Below are positions 1 through 9,126 of a DNA stretch of 64,000 bases, one piece after another (position 1 is the first letter of the stretch; each line of letters starts with the position of its first letter). Origin of the DNA: Acinetobacter sp. TGL-Y2 (GTDB lineage: Bacteria > Pseudomonadota > Gammaproteobacteria > Pseudomonadales > Moraxellaceae); contig NZ_CP015110.1 of the NCBI RefSeq assembly GCF_001612555.1, positions 1,674,001-1,738,000 of the forward strand, in the 5' to 3' direction. The notes below the pieces were generated by a model. That model worked only from the letters and a program-made list of their open reading frames with translations. It did no database searches and was not told where the DNA came from. The position numbers and the translations under genes are program-made.

Positions 1-49
1 AACGTGTAACGCCATCTTCAAATTGAAGTGCAATATTGTGGTTTGACAT
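1..49 (-). CDS. benC: Benzoate 1,2-dioxygenase reductase, N-terminal end only
   Basis: Only the first 16 codons lie in the window. They read MSNHNIALQFEDGVTR, which closely matches the start of Acinetobacter BenC, the FAD/2Fe-2S reductase that passes electrons from NADH to the BenAB oxygenase. The gene continues off the left edge. It is the next leftward gene after benB, 131 bp away, so it probably belongs to the same transcript. Confidence 0.85.
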   Translation of the reverse strand, partial: MSNHNIALQFEDGVTR

Positions 50-90
50 GGCTGAATATCCTTTATCAATCTTGTAGAACTAGACCTAAG

Positions 91-112
91 TAGCCCAGAT
101 CCATCAGGGCTA
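91..112 (-). other. Small stem-loop between benB and benC
   Basis: TAGCCC (91-96) and GGGCTA (107-112) form a perfect 6-bp stem with a 10-nt loop in the 131-bp benB-benC gap. No T-run follows in the leftward direction, so it looks more like an mRNA processing or stability element than a terminator. This is inference from the sequence alone. Confidence 0.35.
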
Positions 113-180
113 GGCGGTGTTTAACCTCGCTGCAGGAGAGGGAGATATTCATCCCGCAGTCTGAAAGGGAACCGGTTAGA

Positions 181-690
181 TTAGAGGTGGTAAATATCAA
201 TCACTTGGTTGATATAGTCATTTTTGAGTACCACATATTTACTTAAAATTTGTGGTTGTTCATTTGAAAAATCAATTTCATAACGTGACATACCAAAGTA
301 GCTATAACTGGTCTTGTAACGGAAACTTAAAGTGTTCCAGTTAAAACGCACAGTGATTTTATCGCCATTACGTTCCAATACTTCAATATTACTAATGTTG
401 TGACTGGTACGTGTGTCAGGCATGGTTGCAGAAGAACGTTCTGTTTTAATACGGAATACACGGTCTTCTAAACCTTGACGGTCAGGGTAATAGATCAGTG
501 AAATTTCAGACTGTGGGTCAGTTGTTAGTTGGTCATCATCATCCCAAGCAGGCATCCAAAATGAAGCGGATGGGGCGTAGCAATTGACCCACTTATCCCA
601 CTGTTCATCATCTAGAAAACGCGCTTCACTGTATAAAAACTGTGAAATATTTTCTAATGAAACAGCATTTTGCGTTGTAGGCGTGTTCAT
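181..690 (-). CDS. benB: Benzoate 1,2-dioxygenase, small (beta) subunit
   Basis: This 169-residue protein belongs to the ring-hydroxylating dioxygenase beta-subunit family (cone-shaped alpha+beta fold), which has a structural role in the alpha3beta3 oxygenase. With BenA and BenC it converts benzoate to the cis-diol in the cytoplasm. The length is normal for the family. The ATG overlaps the last codons of benA by 4 nt (ATGA-type overlap), implying translational coupling and equal dosage of the two subunits. Confidence 0.93.
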   Translation of the reverse strand: MNTPTTQNAVSLENISQFLYSEARFLDDEQWDKWVNCYAPSASFWMPAWDDDDQLTTDPQSEISLIYYPDRQGLEDRVFRIKTERSSATMPDTRTSHNISNIEVLERNGDKITVRFNWNTLSFRYKTSYSYFGMSRYEIDFSNEQPQILSKYVVLKNDYINQVIDIYHL

Positions 691-2084
691 GCGGTTTCTC
701 CTGTTGTTGACGTTTCAGTTTCAGCGAGCTCTTTTTCAGATTGAATGGCTTTTTTCATACTGTGTAACCAGTATTGATGCTGAGCCAAATACAGGCCTTC
801 ATCTTCAGTTTTGATACCGCTCAAAACAGGTTTTAAACCAATTTCATCTGCGGCTTCATCTGGTCCATGAATCCAATGTTTTGAACCACGGCACATGTCA
901 TTCCATTCAAGTTCAATGCCGGCATAACCTGCTTGGCACGCACGGAATTCTTCTAAGTCATCAGGGGTTGCCATGCCTGATGCATTAAAGAAGTCTTCAT
1001 ACTGACGAATACGGCGTGTACGTGCTTCTGGTTCTTCACCAACAGGTGCAATACAGTAAATGGTCACTTCAGTTTTATTGACTGAAATTGGGCGAAGAAC
1101 ACGAATTTGTGAACCGAATTGATCCATCAAATACACGTTTGGATATAAGCACAGGTTACGAGAGCGTTCGATCATCCATTTCGACATCGGCGCGCCGAAG
1201 TTTGCGGTGTATTCTTCTGCTTTGGTGAAGTTTGGACGGTCTTCTGGGTTTGCCCATTGCGTCCAAAGCAACATGTGACCATGTTCAAAGCCGTATGAAC
1301 CACCCCCTTGTTTACCCCAAGAACCTGCGCTCATGGCACGAATATTATCGGCAGCTTGTGCTTCTTTACGGTGCTGCGTTGTTGCTGCATAGTTCCAATG
1401 CACAGCAGACACGTGATAACCATCTGCACCATTTTCAGCAGTCAATTTCCAATTGCCTTCATAGGTATAAGTAGAAGAACCACGCAGCACTTCTAGACCT
1501 TGCTCAGACTGACCCACAATCATGTCAATGATTTTGGTGGTTTCGCCCAAGAATTCTTCTAAAGACGGTACATCTGGATTTAAGCTGCCAAATAAGAAAC
1601 CTTTATAATTTTCAAAACGCGCGACTTTTTTCAGGTCGTGTGAGCCGTCTTTATTGAAACAGTCTGAATAACCTGCATCAACTGGATCTTTAACTTTTAA
1701 AAGCTTACCTGAGTTATTAAATGTCCAACCGTGGAATGGACAGGTGTAGGTCGCTTTATTGCCTTTTTTATGACGACAGAGCTGTGCGCCACGGTGCGAG
1801 CAGGCATTGATCATGGCATTGAGTTCACCTTGACGGTTACGTGCAATGATGATCGGTTGACGCCCCATGTGTGTGGTATAGAAGTCATTGTTGTTTGGAA
1901 TTTGGCTTTCATGCGCCAAGTACACCCAGTTGCCTTCAAAGATGTATTTCATCTCTAAGTCAAAAAGGGCTTGATCTGTAAATACAGAGCGATGAAGTTT
2001 AAATTCGCCACTTTCATAATCGTCAACTAAAAGTTCATCTATACGATCAAGGTGGCTTGTATTAATGACTGGAATACGTGGCAT
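687..2084 (-). CDS. benA: Benzoate 1,2-dioxygenase, large (alpha) subunit
   Basis: The catalytic subunit of benzoate dioxygenase. A Rieske 2Fe-2S motif is visible as C95-x-H97 followed 17 residues later by C115-x2-H118. The mononuclear iron site lies in the stretch [13 protein letters not shown], with the expected Asp and two His. The longer frame opens at 2120, but I chose ATG 2084: it gives the known [10 protein letters not shown] start, a 465-residue protein and a GGAG ribosome site 7 nt upstream. It lies 81 bp after catA and overlaps benB. The sequence is very close to the Acinetobacter benzoate enzyme rather than the anthranilate or toluate paralogues. Confidence 0.95.
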   Translation of the reverse strand: MPRIPVINTSHLDRIDELLVDDYESGEFKLHRSVFTDQALFDLEMKYIFEGNWVYLAHESQIPNNNDFYTTHMGRQPIIIARNRQGELNAMINACSHRGAQLCRHKKGNKATYTCPFHGWTFNNSGKLLKVKDPVDAGYSDCFNKDGSHDLKKVARFENYKGFLFGSLNPDVPSLEEFLGETTKIIDMIVGQSEQGLEVLRGSSTYTYEGNWKLTAENGADGYHVSAVHWNYAATTQHRKEAQAADNIRAMSAGSWGKQGGGSYGFEHGHMLLWTQWANPEDRPNFTKAEEYTANFGAPMSKWMIERSRNLCLYPNVYLMDQFGSQIRVLRPISVNKTEVTIYCIAPVGEEPEARTRRIRQYEDFFNASGMATPDDLEEFRACQAGYAGIELEWNDMCRGSKHWIHGPDEAADEIGLKPVLSGIKTEDEGLYLAQHQYWLHSMKKAIQSEKELAETETSTTGETA

Positions 2085-2165
2085 GTCCGTTCTCCGACTG
2101 ACCAAATTTGGGCAAGTCACCGAAATGTCATCAAATTGACACTTCGGTTTCTTAAGATTCTTTAA

Positions 2166-3086
2166 TTAAGCGCTAACGCGGCGACGATCAACTTCAGTCG
2201 TTGGTGCAGCAGCTTGTTCTTTAACCAGTTCAACATTGAACTGAATATGTTTGAATGGTTTGTTTAAACCACGACGCGCAATCTCAGCTTCATCCGTGAC
2301 ATCTTCAGCTGTAGCCACTAAACCATCACGTGTTGCAAATGCGAAGTCATCCCAAAGATACTTGTCGCCTTCAATATTGAATTGTGTGGTCAATTTGCGG
2401 TAGCCCGGTGCAGATACGAAATAATGCACGTGTGAAGGGCGGTTACCATGACGACCTAATTTATCCAGCACCAACTGTGTAGTGCCTTCTGGTGGGCAAC
2501 CATAACCAACAGGCATCGTCGTTTGAGCAACATATTGACCTGAGGTATCTGTTAAAACTGTACGACGTAAGTTGAAGTCAGATTGTGACTTATCAAAGAA
2601 TGAATAGTTACCTAAACTGTTGGCATGCCAGATTTCAACTTTAGCACCTTCGATGATATTACCTTGGGTATCCTTGACAGTTCCTTCAATGAATAAGGTC
2701 GGGATTTTATCTGTTTCAGAACCATCATCCATACGCGTAAAACCGATTGATTCAGGCGCACCTGCGACATACAGTGGACCTTCGATGGTGCGTGGTGTAC
2801 CACCAGTAATCCCTGCTTTAGCATCAGCTTCGTCTGCACGTAAATCTAAATAATGCTCTAAACCCAAACCTGCTGCTAAAAGGCCCAATTCATTGGCTTG
2901 ACCTGCATCTGTAAAATACTCTAAGCCTTTCCATAGCTCGCTTTGAGAGATATCTAAATCTTCAATCGCTTCGAAAAAATCACCTAACAAACGAACCACG
3001 ATTTGTTGTACACGCGCGTCCACAGGACCTGTTGCGGTATCTACATTCATTTGTTTTACAAGTGCATCAATTTGTTGACGGTTCAT
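2166..3086 (-). CDS. catA: Catechol 1,2-dioxygenase (intradiol)
   Basis: Cleaves catechol to cis,cis-muconate using Fe(III). The iron ligands are visible: Tyr in SLGNYSFFD, Tyr in PVGYGCPPEG and two His in HGNRPSHVHYF. The N-terminal roughly 100 residues form the helical dimer-linker domain. ATG 3086 (MNRQQIDALV) was chosen over the frame start at 3188 because AAGGAGA lies just upstream and the 306-residue length fits the family. The sequence resembles the A. radioresistens CatA isozyme more than the ADP1 CatA I recall. It sits in the cat-ben transcript, unlike ADP1, where catA is a separate unit. Confidence 0.94.
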   Translation of the reverse strand: MNRQQIDALVKQMNVDTATGPVDARVQQIVVRLLGDFFEAIEDLDISQSELWKGLEYFTDAGQANELGLLAAGLGLEHYLDLRADEADAKAGITGGTPRTIEGPLYVAGAPESIGFTRMDDGSETDKIPTLFIEGTVKDTQGNIIEGAKVEIWHANSLGNYSFFDKSQSDFNLRRTVLTDTSGQYVAQTTMPVGYGCPPEGTTQLVLDKLGRHGNRPSHVHYFVSAPGYRKLTTQFNIEGDKYLWDDFAFATRDGLVATAEDVTDEAEIARRGLNKPFKHIQFNVELVKEQAAAPTTEVDRRRVSA

Positions 3087-3217
3087 ACTAATTCTCCTTA
3101 AGTATGCATGCTCATTGGGTGGCTGTTGTGCTTTGTGTAGAAAGCTTTTAGCTGCCACGTTCCTTGTTTGAATCCATGTGTGTTGCAACAGACCTTGACT
3201 AAGTATCCTTGTCTGTG

Positions 3218-3243
3218 TTGAAAATGATCGGAATCATTTTCAA
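3218..3243. other. Perfect hairpin between catC and catA with UNCG-type loop
   Basis: TTGAAAATGAT (3218-3228) and ATCATTTTCAA (3233-3243) are perfect 11-bp arms around a 4-nt spacer. In the operon mRNA the loop reads UCCG, which fits the stable UNCG tetraloop class. A T-run follows only on the + strand side, so in the operon direction it is not an ordinary intrinsic terminator. It may set the catBC:catA ratio by RNA stability. Confidence 0.6.
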
Positions 3244-3288
3244 TTTTTTCATGTTAAAAAAATATTCTATTTGTGCTGAACGTTTAAA

Positions 3289-3579
3289 TTAACGGTCATC
3301 TTCATGAATTGAAGAAGGGTGGCGATTTAAAGCCATCACTTCAATGTTCATATATGGATAAAGCGGAAGACCTTGCAAAATGCTGTGTAGTTCTTCATTA
3401 CTTTCTACATCAAAAATACTGGTATTTGAGTACTGACCCGTAATACGCCAAATATGACGCCATTTGCCTTGACGCTGTAATTCATGCGAATAAGCTTTTT
3501 CTACAGCTTTAATTTCGTTGGCTTTCTCCACTGACATATCCACTGGGATGTTGACATCCATTCTGACTTGAAAAAGCAT
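3289..3579 (-). CDS. catC: Muconolactone delta-isomerase
   Basis: This 96-residue protein has the normal CatC length and the family start MLFQVRMDVNIP. It converts muconolactone to 3-oxoadipate enol-lactone, the step after CatB, as a cytoplasmic homo-oligomer. An AAAGGAG ribosome site precedes the ATG. It lies 40 bp after catB and 202 bp before catA; that second gap contains the perfect hairpin described separately. Confidence 0.95.
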   Translation of the reverse strand: MLFQVRMDVNIPVDMSVEKANEIKAVEKAYSHELQRQGKWRHIWRITGQYSNTSIFDVESNEELHSILQGLPLYPYMNIEVMALNRHPSSIHEDDR

Positions 3580-3619
3580 GTGAAACTCCTTTGATTTACA
3601 TCAATATCATGTCGGCGTA

Positions 3620-4729
3620 TTAACGACGGCGTAGTTGGTCAATTTTGTCTTCATCCAACTCAATCCCTAAGCCTGCTGTGTTTGGAACAGTCAGTTCAAA
3701 GTTTTGGTATTGAAGGGGGTTTTTTAAAATTTCTTCAGTGAGCAGCAGTGGACCGAAAAGTTCAGTGCCATAGGCTAAATTTTCAAAGGTCGAGAACGCA
3801 TGAGCAGAAGCAATCGTTCCGACTGAACCTTCAAGCATAGTGCCGCCATAAAGGTCAATCCCTGCCAGTTGTGCAATTTTATTCACTTCACAACCTTCGA
3901 TCAGACCGCCAGACTGAGCTACTTTAACCGCAAATACAGAGGCTGCATGACGTTTAGCCAATTGATAAGCACTGTTTGGACCCATCAAGGATTCATCTGC
4001 CATAATCGCAATATCAAATCTGCGGGTTAAGCGTTGCATCGCATCGATGTTATCAATGGCACAGGGTTGTTCAATCAGATCAATACCACCATCTTGTAAC
4101 AGTTGAATGCCTTTAATTGCTTCAAGTTCTGACCATGCACGATTCACATCCACACGAATAGACACGTCTGTTCCCAATACTTTTTTAATTGCTAAAACGT
4201 GTTCAACATCGGCTTCAACTGCACGCGAACCAATTTTGAGTTTGAAAATGTTGTGGCGTTTTGTCGCAATCATTTTTTGTGCTTCAGCAATATCTTTATC
4301 GGTATCACCTGATGCCAATACCCAAAGGACAGGTACGCTGTCACGTAAACGCCCACCCAGTAATTCGCTAACAGGTAAACCTAATCGCTGTGCTTGAATA
4401 TCAAGCAGTGCAGTTTGAATGGCGCATTTCGCAAAGCGGTTACCATTAATATGTCGTTTGATTTGTTTTAAGGTTTGCGCAACGTTCAAACCTTTTAAGT
4501 TTTTAAGCAAAGGTGCAAAATAGGTATCAATATTGGTTTTAACGCTTTCTGGACTTTCATCGCCATAACCTAGGCCACCAATGGTGGTTGCTTCACCCCA
4601 ACCGATAAATCCGTCATCGGTTGTGACTTTAACCAAAACCAGTGTTTGTGTTTGCATTGTCGCGACTGCCATCTTATGCGGGCGAATCGTTGGAATTTCG
4701 ACAAGTAGCGTTTCTATGGATTTATACAT
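3620..4729 (-). CDS. catB: Muconate cycloisomerase
   Basis: An enolase-superfamily enzyme that cyclises cis,cis-muconate to muconolactone. Family marks are visible: the catalytic KxK in FKLKIGS, and the Asp/Glu/Asp metal ligands in RVDVNRAW, LIEQPCA and IMADESL. ATG 4729 (MYKSIETLLVEIPTIRPHK) matches the known CatB start; the frame also opens 15 nt earlier. It is the first gene of the leftward catBCA-benABC unit and is divergent from the LysR gene. Confidence 0.95.
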   Translation of the reverse strand: MYKSIETLLVEIPTIRPHKMAVATMQTQTLVLVKVTTDDGFIGWGEATTIGGLGYGDESPESVKTNIDTYFAPLLKNLKGLNVAQTLKQIKRHINGNRFAKCAIQTALLDIQAQRLGLPVSELLGGRLRDSVPVLWVLASGDTDKDIAEAQKMIATKRHNIFKLKIGSRAVEADVEHVLAIKKVLGTDVSIRVDVNRAWSELEAIKGIQLLQDGGIDLIEQPCAIDNIDAMQRLTRRFDIAIMADESLMGPNSAYQLAKRHAASVFAVKVAQSGGLIEGCEVNKIAQLAGIDLYGGTMLEGSVGTIASAHAFSTFENLAYGTELFGPLLLTEEILKNPLQYQNFELTVPNTAGLGIELDEDKIDQLRRR

Positions 4730-4769
4730 CTTGAGCCTTCGCAACCTTGCTTTGTGTACCTGTTGTGAT

Positions 4770-4784
4770 ATACCTTAAAAGAAT
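4770..4784. promoter_or_regulatory. Putative BenM/CatM binding site in the catB-benM intergenic region
   Basis: The 115-bp divergent spacer holds ATAC-N7-GAAT at 4770-4784, one base off the known BenM/CatM consensus ATAC-N7-GTAT. A second, weaker GTAT-containing half site lies near 4832. The position between divergent start codons is where LysR-type regulators bind. No footprint exists here, so the site is a pattern match only. Confidence 0.55.
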
Positions 4785-4844
4785 AATTATGTGCTGTCGA
4801 AGACCTAATTTGCATTTTAATATATAAAAAAGGTATGAAGTATT

Positions 4845-5759
4845 ATGGAACTTAGACACCTTCGCTACTATGTGGCCGTTGTAGAGGAACAAAGTTTTAC
4901 CAAAGCTGCTGAAAAATTGTTCATTGCACAACCACCTTTAAGCCGTCAGATCCAAAATTTAGAAGCTGAACTCGGAATTCAATTGTTTGAGCGAGGCAGT
5001 CGCCCACTTAAGACCACAGAGGCAGGTCAATTTTTTTATCAGCATGCGGTTAAACTTTTGTCTAATGCTGAAGAAATTAAAGCCATGACCATACGTGTAG
5101 GGATGGTTGAGAAAACAGTCACTATGGGCTTTGTCGGGTCATTGCTCTATGGACTACTACCTAAAATTGTCTACTTGTTTAGACAGCAGCAACCGCATTT
5201 AAAAATTGAACTCATTGAGATGAGCACCAAAGAGCAAATTCAGTCTTTAAAAGAAGGACGAATTGATATTGGTTTTGGTCGCTTACGTATTTCAGACCCT
5301 GCTGTGCGCCGAGTCCTGTTGCGTGAAGAGCCTTTAATGGTGGCGGTACATTCGAGCCATTCACTGGCGAGTCAAAAGCAAGGTGTATATCTGGCTGATA
5401 TTGCTGATGAAAGTATTTTTCTATACCCAAGTCATCCCAAACCCAATTTTTCAACGCAAGTACGTAGTCTATTCTCAGAGTATGGTTTAGATCCAAAAAG
5501 TATGCGTGAAGTGCGCGAAATTCAGTTGGCACTGGGTTTAACTGCTGCGGGCGAAGGTATTTGTGTAGTGCCAGAGAGTGCCAAAACCATTCAGCTACCG
5601 CACTTACACTACATTCCCATTTTAGATGATGCGGCAACCAGTCCGATCTTTTTAGCGATTCGCTCGATGGATGAAAGTGAAGATATTCGCTCATTATTTG
5701 ACTGTATTTATCAAGTCTATGATTTAGAAGCCATCAAATATGACAGGGCCGTGATCTAG
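4845..5759 (+). CDS. benM: LysR-type activator of cat/ben genes, BenM-like
   Basis: A 304-residue LysR protein with an N-terminal winged helix (about 1-60) and an effector-binding domain. It is close to both BenM and CatM of A. baylyi. Residue 160 is Arg, and Tyr292 aligns with BenM Tyr293 after a one-residue gap. In BenM these two residues form the secondary benzoate site, while CatM has His and Phe. I therefore infer response to benzoate as well as muconate. It is divergent from catB, as expected for an autoregulated activator. The symbol could equally be catM in other annotations. Confidence 0.85.
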   Translation: MELRHLRYYVAVVEEQSFTKAAEKLFIAQPPLSRQIQNLEAELGIQLFERGSRPLKTTEAGQFFYQHAVKLLSNAEEIKAMTIRVGMVEKTVTMGFVGSLLYGLLPKIVYLFRQQQPHLKIELIEMSTKEQIQSLKEGRIDIGFGRLRISDPAVRRVLLREEPLMVAVHSSHSLASQKQGVYLADIADESIFLYPSHPKPNFSTQVRSLFSEYGLDPKSMREVREIQLALGLTAAGEGICVVPESAKTIQLPHLHYIPILDDAATSPIFLAIRSMDESEDIRSLFDCIYQVYDLEAIKYDRAVI

Positions 5760-6153
5760 TCAGAGCCTAAGTCTTAGACTTTGGTCATAGAGGGTTTTCT
5801 GTACGGTCGTATGCGATACTTAAAACAGCATCATCAACCCTATTTTAAGCCATCTACTCAAGCATTTTTTTAAAATTCACCAGACTTGTTTTTAATTTTA
5901 TTTATAGATCCGAAAATTTGATTATGTGGTCAAAGATTCGGATTTTTTTCCACTCATCGTTAAGTCAGACTAGATAAATCTCAATATTTTTGCGAAATAC
6001 CACCGATACTAAACATATAAGGTATTGTTTTCGCATTATTAATTTCAGTTACACACTTTAAAGGTATAAATATAGAGTTATTCGGTTTTGGACATTAAAA
6101 AAGCTTTGCGTCATTGTTCGCGGTAGATAAACATTCACGAGCAGGAGAGCAAG
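5760..6153. other. 394-bp intergenic region upstream of the benK-like gene
   Basis: No coding frame is convincing here. It holds the transporter promoter. There are several GTAT/ATAC half sites, including GTATGCGATAC (about 5808-5818) and an ATAC...GGTAT pair near 6007-6026, but none has the exact BenM spacing. A ribosome site AGGAGAG lies about 10 nt before the GTG at 6154. Confidence 0.5.
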
Positions 6154-7523
6154 GTGAATACAGAAACAATCAATATCAACACGGTGGTTGATGAAGCGAA
6201 ATTTACACCATTTCATTGGAGCGTTTTGATTTGGTGCTTATTGATTATTATCTTTGATGGTTATGACTTGGTCATTTATGGTGTGGCTTTACCACTACTG
6301 ATGCAAGAATGGGGACTATCTACTGTTCAAGCAGGCTTTCTCGCCAGCACAGCACTGTTCGGTATGATGTTTGGTGCAATGAGTTTTGGCACACTGTCAG
6401 ATAAAATTGGTCGTAAAAAAACCATTATGATTTGCGTTGGTATTTTCAGTGGTTTTACCTTCTTGGGTGCATTTGCATCCAATCCCACAGAATTTGGTAT
6501 TTTACGCTTCTTGGCCGGTTTAGGCATTGGTGGCGTCATGCCAAACGTGGTGGCTTTGACCACAGAATATGCACCGAAGCGCATTCGAAGTACCTTGGTT
6601 GCAGTGATGTTTAGTGGCTATGCCATTGGCGGTATGGCATCTGCACTATTGTGGGGGCATTTCTGGTGGTTGATTATGGCTGGGAAATGATGTTCTATAT
6701 CGCAGGATTACCATTTTTAGCACTGCCTTTAATATGGAAATTTTTACCTGAATCACTGATGTTTATGACCAAAAAAGGCGAAATTGAGAAAGTCCGTCAG
6801 GTGGTACAAAAAATTGCGCCTGAGATGAATCTACCTGTTGGTACTCGCTTTAAATTGGATGAACCTGTGGCAGGGGATGAGGCGCCTTTAAAAGCATTGT
6901 TCCAGCAAGGTCGTATGTTCAGCACCATGATGTTTTGGGTGGCGTTCTTTATGTGTCTACTCATGGTTTATGCATTGGGCAGTTGGTTACCCAAACTGAT
7001 GCTTCAGGCAGGTTATTCACTCGGTGCAAGTATGTTGTTCCTGTTTGCCTTAAACATTGGTGGCATGGTCGGCGCGATTGGTGGTGGTGCAATGGCGGAT
7101 AAGTTCCATTTAAAACCTGTATTGACCACCATGTTTGCGGTCGGTGCGATTGCTTTAATACTCTTGGGTTTCAATAGTCCTCAAGCGGTATTGTACGGAT
7201 TGATTGGAATTGCGGGTGCTGCGACCATTGGGTCTCAAATTTTACTCTATACCTTTATGGCACAGTTCTATCCAGCGGCAGTACGTTCTACAGGTATGGG
7301 CTGGGCATCAGGGATTGGTCGAATTGGTGCCATTGTCGGACCTGTACTGACAGGTGCATTACTCACGTTAGAGCTACCGCATCAAATGAACTTCTTGGTA
7401 ATTGCAATACCGGGTGTGATTGCCGCGATTGCAATTTTCATGGTGAACTTGAAAGCGTCAGTTGAAGGCGAGAAAATTAGACAGCCCCATTTAGTTGCAA
7501 ATGTGGAACAGACTGCGCGTTGA
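6154..7523 (+). pseudogene. benK: Benzoate/aromatic acid MFS transporter, frame broken once
   Basis: Two frames together encode one AAHS-family MFS permease of about 456 residues with 12 predicted helices. Frame one runs 6154-6690 and includes the loop motif GTLSDKIGRKK. Frame two resumes at about 6651 and runs to 7523. The break sits at a run of five G (6653-6657); one extra G would restore a continuous frame through SALLW-GAFLVVDYGW. Homology to BenK and the location beside the ben regulator support benzoate uptake. This may be a true null allele or a base-calling error in the G run. No classical slippery heptamer is seen. Confidence 0.8.
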
Positions 7524-7528
7524 GAAAA

Positions 7529-7559
7529 ATAAGCCTACATCGATAGGGTGTAGGCTTAT
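7529..7559. terminator. Hairpin after the benK-like gene
   Basis: ATAAGCCTACA and TGTAGGCTTAT are perfect 11-bp arms with a 9-nt loop, 6 bp after the transporter stop codon. The T-run afterwards is poor, so termination is likely but not certain. Confidence 0.6.
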
Positions 7560-7768
7560 GTATTCAAATGAGCGAATAAAAAACTTAAAACCAAATTCGG
7601 TTCATTTTTTGAATGATTAGACTTTGATCAATACTGAATCAATATTTGTAGGCAATAAGTATTATTGGAATTAACTTCTTTTCATTAGACCATTTTAAAC
7701 GGAAATTAAATCGAGTTTTTAAATCAGCAAAGTCAGGACTGACTTAAATAACATAGGATGTGTTAACC

Positions 7769-9064
7769 ATGAATCATTTTAAAAAAACCACACTCATGAT
7801 TGGATTAACTGTGAGCATGACAGGCATAGTTCATGCACAATCCGATACAGATATTGATCAGCTTCGTGCAGAAGTTAAAGAATTAAGAGACTTGATCAAG
7901 CAATATACACAGACTCAACAGCAGCAAAGTCAACATATACAGCAAGTACAGACTCAAGTATCCAATGCTGCTATAGCTCAGCCCAATCAAACTAAAACTC
8001 ATAAACCCAATGGTTTAGCTTTAACTGTAGCAGGCTCAGAAGTGAAATTGTATGGTAATGTGCGTATGGATGCCCAATATCAAGCAGAAGGAGGTGCAGC
8101 CGCTCGTTTATATAACCAAATTAGTAGTGTACCTTTACAAGGTGTGAATGAGCGCAGCGATGAATTTAAATCTACGCTTTCAGCAACGCGCTTAGGACTT
8201 GATTTTAAGACCCCGACACAGGGCAAAGAAGTCATAGGTAAGCTTGAGGTTGATTTTTTAGGCGGTGCAAATTTTGATAATTTGCGTATACGTCATGCTT
8301 ATGTCAATTATGGCAATTGGTTACTGGGTCAAACTTGGTCTAACTTTGCTGTACCCGATTATATGCCTGAAAGTGTAGATGCATTAGGTTTTGTCGGGGG
8401 TGCAGTGAAACGGACACCACAAGTCCGTTACAGCCACAGTTTTAATCCTGAAACCCATTTGATCAGCAGTATTGAAGATCCAAAAGACACATCCATCAGT
8501 ACGCGTATGCCTGCATTTACCACGCGTTTAAATCATAAAGTGACTGATACATTGGCACTAAGCGGACGTGTAATGGCGCATGAGAAGCGTATCGATCAGG
8601 ATGAAAAATGGGCATGGGGCGTGGGCTTAGGCGCCAAATACGATCTACTCCCAAAGACGTCGATTAAAGCAGATTATTACCATGTCAAAGGCGATAGCAG
8701 TTTTGTCTCATGGGCAAATACTGGCGTCCTTGCACGAAACAACGAAATTGTGGCACAGAATAAGTTTGATTCGATTACTGTGGGTGTGACCCAACAATTT
8801 AATGACAAACTACGCGGTACATTGGGCTATGGCTTTATGAAATTTGATCAAGACTCAGACTATATTAATGCTTCAGTCAATCAAACAGCGATCAACAAAG
8901 AGTTATGGCAAGCTTGGGCCAATATGTTTTACAGTCCAACCAAGCCGATTAGCCTAGGTGTGGAATATGTTTATGGTGAACGTGAAGCATTTGGCGCAGC
9001 ACCAAATGCTTCTACTAAAGGCGAAGATAATCGAGTCAACGCCGTGGCAATTTATAACTTTTAA
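7769..9064 (+). CDS. DcaP-like trimeric outer-membrane porin
   Basis: A 431-residue outer-membrane protein. ATG 7769 gives a clear signal peptide (MNHFKKTTLMIGLTVSMTGIVHA), followed by a coiled-coil, Gln-rich stretch (about 28-65) and a beta-rich barrel domain ending in aromatic Phe. The GTG 9 nt earlier is in frame but too close to the AGGA site. DcaP-type porins carry a periplasmic N-terminal coiled coil and take up dicarboxylates and other small acids. Its place after the benzoate permease suggests entry of aromatic acids, which is inference. The 245-bp gap with a hairpin suggests its own promoter. Confidence 0.8.
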   Translation: MNHFKKTTLMIGLTVSMTGIVHAQSDTDIDQLRAEVKELRDLIKQYTQTQQQQSQHIQQVQTQVSNAAIAQPNQTKTHKPNGLALTVAGSEVKLYGNVRMDAQYQAEGGAAARLYNQISSVPLQGVNERSDEFKSTLSATRLGLDFKTPTQGKEVIGKLEVDFLGGANFDNLRIRHAYVNYGNWLLGQTWSNFAVPDYMPESVDALGFVGGAVKRTPQVRYSHSFNPETHLISSIEDPKDTSISTRMPAFTTRLNHKVTDTLALSGRVMAHEKRIDQDEKWAWGVGLGAKYDLLPKTSIKADYYHVKGDSSFVSWANTGVLARNNEIVAQNKFDSITVGVTQQFNDKLRGTLGYGFMKFDQDSDYINASVNQTAINKELWQAWANMFYSPTKPISLGVEYVYGEREAFGAAPNASTKGEDNRVNAVAIYNF

Positions 9065-9094
9065 GGATCTTTTATAGCTTCTTAGATTAACTTT

Positions 9095-9126
9095 AAAAGA
9101 GAACAGCTCGTCTGTTCTCTTTTTTA
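9095..9126 (+). terminator. Intrinsic terminator of the porin gene
   Basis: AAAAGAGAACAG pairs perfectly with CTGTTCTCTTTT around the loop CTCGT and runs into a T6 stretch, about 30 bp after the porin stop codon. Confidence 0.9.

Noticed and set aside
5808..6026. BenM sites upstream of the transporter gene
   Set aside because: GTAT and ATAC half sites occur but with wrong order or spacing for ATAC-N7-GTAT, so no operator is called.
6651..6690. Programmed -1 frameshift in the transporter gene
   Set aside because: The site has a G5 run but no X-XXY-YYZ heptamer, and MFS permeases are not known to use frameshifting.
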